From: Bacillus sp. JCM 19058
GTDB lineage: Bacteria; Bacillota; Bacilli; Bacillales_H; Bacillaceae_D
DNA: 64,000 nucleotides
Reading direction: 5' to 3'
Assembly: GCA_001310555.1 (NCBI GenBank)
Contig: BAXO01000015.1
Span: forward strand, 1-64,000
Positions 63,627-64,000 of this stretch are shown here, piece by piece. Position numbers and translations under genes: made by a program. Below the pieces are notes generated by a model. That model worked only from the letters and a program-made list of their open reading frames with translations. It had not been told where the DNA came from and ran no database searches. The stretch's first letter is position 1. Each line of letters opens with the position of its first letter.

Positions 63627-64000
63627 TTATGTATGGGTAAATGAACGTTTAACTGCGGAGCGGATGACCGCTGTCATGTGCGCTGCATCGATATTTTCTA
63701 AACGAACGTACTGCGCATTCATTGCTTTTGCAAGCTTTTCGGCCAGCTGGAGCCTGATAAATCCTTGCTCAGTGTCGATCACTAAAGCTTGTATTCCAGT
63801 CGCGCCTATCGTTTCTCCCATTTTCCTGCTTTCTGAGATGGTTTCTTGAACGGATAAGCCTTGCTTTAAGCCGACATTGGCTTTACCATCCGTTAGCACG
63901 ATGAGGATTGGAATCATGTCCGGATCACGTCGTTTTTCCTGACGTAATCGTTCATAGCCTTTTTTTTAATCCGTGTGAAAGCGGTGTTCTTCCGCCAGTT
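63627..64000 (-). CDS. Chelatase-associated VWA-domain subunit (ChlD/CobT-like), C-terminal end, frameshifted, runs off window
   Basis: The last 125 residues of a von Willebrand A domain of the magnesium/cobalt chelatase type: GGRTPLSHGLKKGYERLRQ (the TPL threonine of the MIDAS site), DPDMIPILIVLTDGKANVG (DGKAN), GIQALVIDTEQGFIRLQLA and AMNAQYVRLENID. The A8 run near 63962-63969 shifts the frame between HGLKK and GYERLRQ. The gene starts beyond the window. It lies 54 bp before cobN on the same strand, so the two form an operon; together with an AAA+ part it would be the motor that drives CobN. Confidence 0.82.

Noticed and set aside
1..64000. CRISPR array, prophage or insertion sequence
   Set aside because: No regularly spaced repeats, no transposase or integrase motifs and no terminal inverted repeats were found by reading.

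Overview
The window looks like chromosomal DNA of a spore-former-type Firmicute, most likely Bacillales (a Bacillaceae relative with a Paenibacillus-like carbohydrate gene repertoire). The signs are strong GGAGG ribosome-binding sites, frequent TTG/GTG starts, lipobox-type solute-binding proteins, a T-box leader for prolyl-tRNA synthetase, CcpA-type cre-like sites and moderate GC. The genus is an inference. No rRNA, tRNA, CRISPR array, insertion sequence or prophage was seen.

A dominant property is that most genes longer than about 700 bp are cut by one- or two-base shifts, very often in runs of 6-8 A or T. The protein sequence is well conserved on both sides of each cut. I read these as probable uncorrected long-read indels and describe each gene as one feature spanning the shifts (type CDS). 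'Pseudogene' is kept for genes with real loss or heavy damage. Residue numbers are approximate where a gene is shifted.

Layout. 1-2.5 kb: end of a GH51 arabinofuranosidase and an orphan solute-binding lipoprotein. 3.0-5.1 kb: a MarR regulator, an ArsA/Get3-type ATPase and a 70-residue partner, flanked by near-identical hairpins. 5.9-8.5 kb: a PhcB-like methyltransferase, 3-hydroxybutyrate dehydrogenase and acetoacetate decarboxylase. 9-14 kb: single genes (nucleotidyltransferase, DUF899, phosphodiesterase-like EEP+discoidin protein, SDR, ABM). 14.1-40.3 kb: a large glycan/glycoprotein-utilisation island. It holds GH85 endo-beta-N-acetylglucosaminidase, an ABC exporter, three solute-binding proteins, a GntR/LacI hybrid regulator, an M60 metallopeptidase, a UgpC/MsmX-type ATPase, two permease pairs, an NHL-YIP1 membrane protein, a DUF5696 protein, GH16 and a sialidase. 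40.4-47.7 kb: NUDIX, then an arabinofuranoside locus (GH127, AraC, two permeases, binding protein). 48-56.9 kb: housekeeping and regulatory genes (damaged sensor kinase, GntR plus DUF1648 protein, T-box/proS, D,D-carboxypeptidase, NUDIX, phosphatase, serine hydrolase). 57-59.7 kb: LacI regulator and its probable target binding protein. 59.9-64 kb: cobN and the end of a VWA chelatase subunit.

How the parts may work together. In the glycan island GH85, M60 and the sialidase show no signal peptide, whereas the binding proteins are exported. This suggests that glycans or glycopeptides are imported first and dismantled inside the cell. Three regulatory regions in the island carry a direct repeat, TTCACA at an 11-bp pitch, whose last copy lies 10 nt before a -10-like hexamer in four of five sites. 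This points to one response-regulator-type activator controlling the island.
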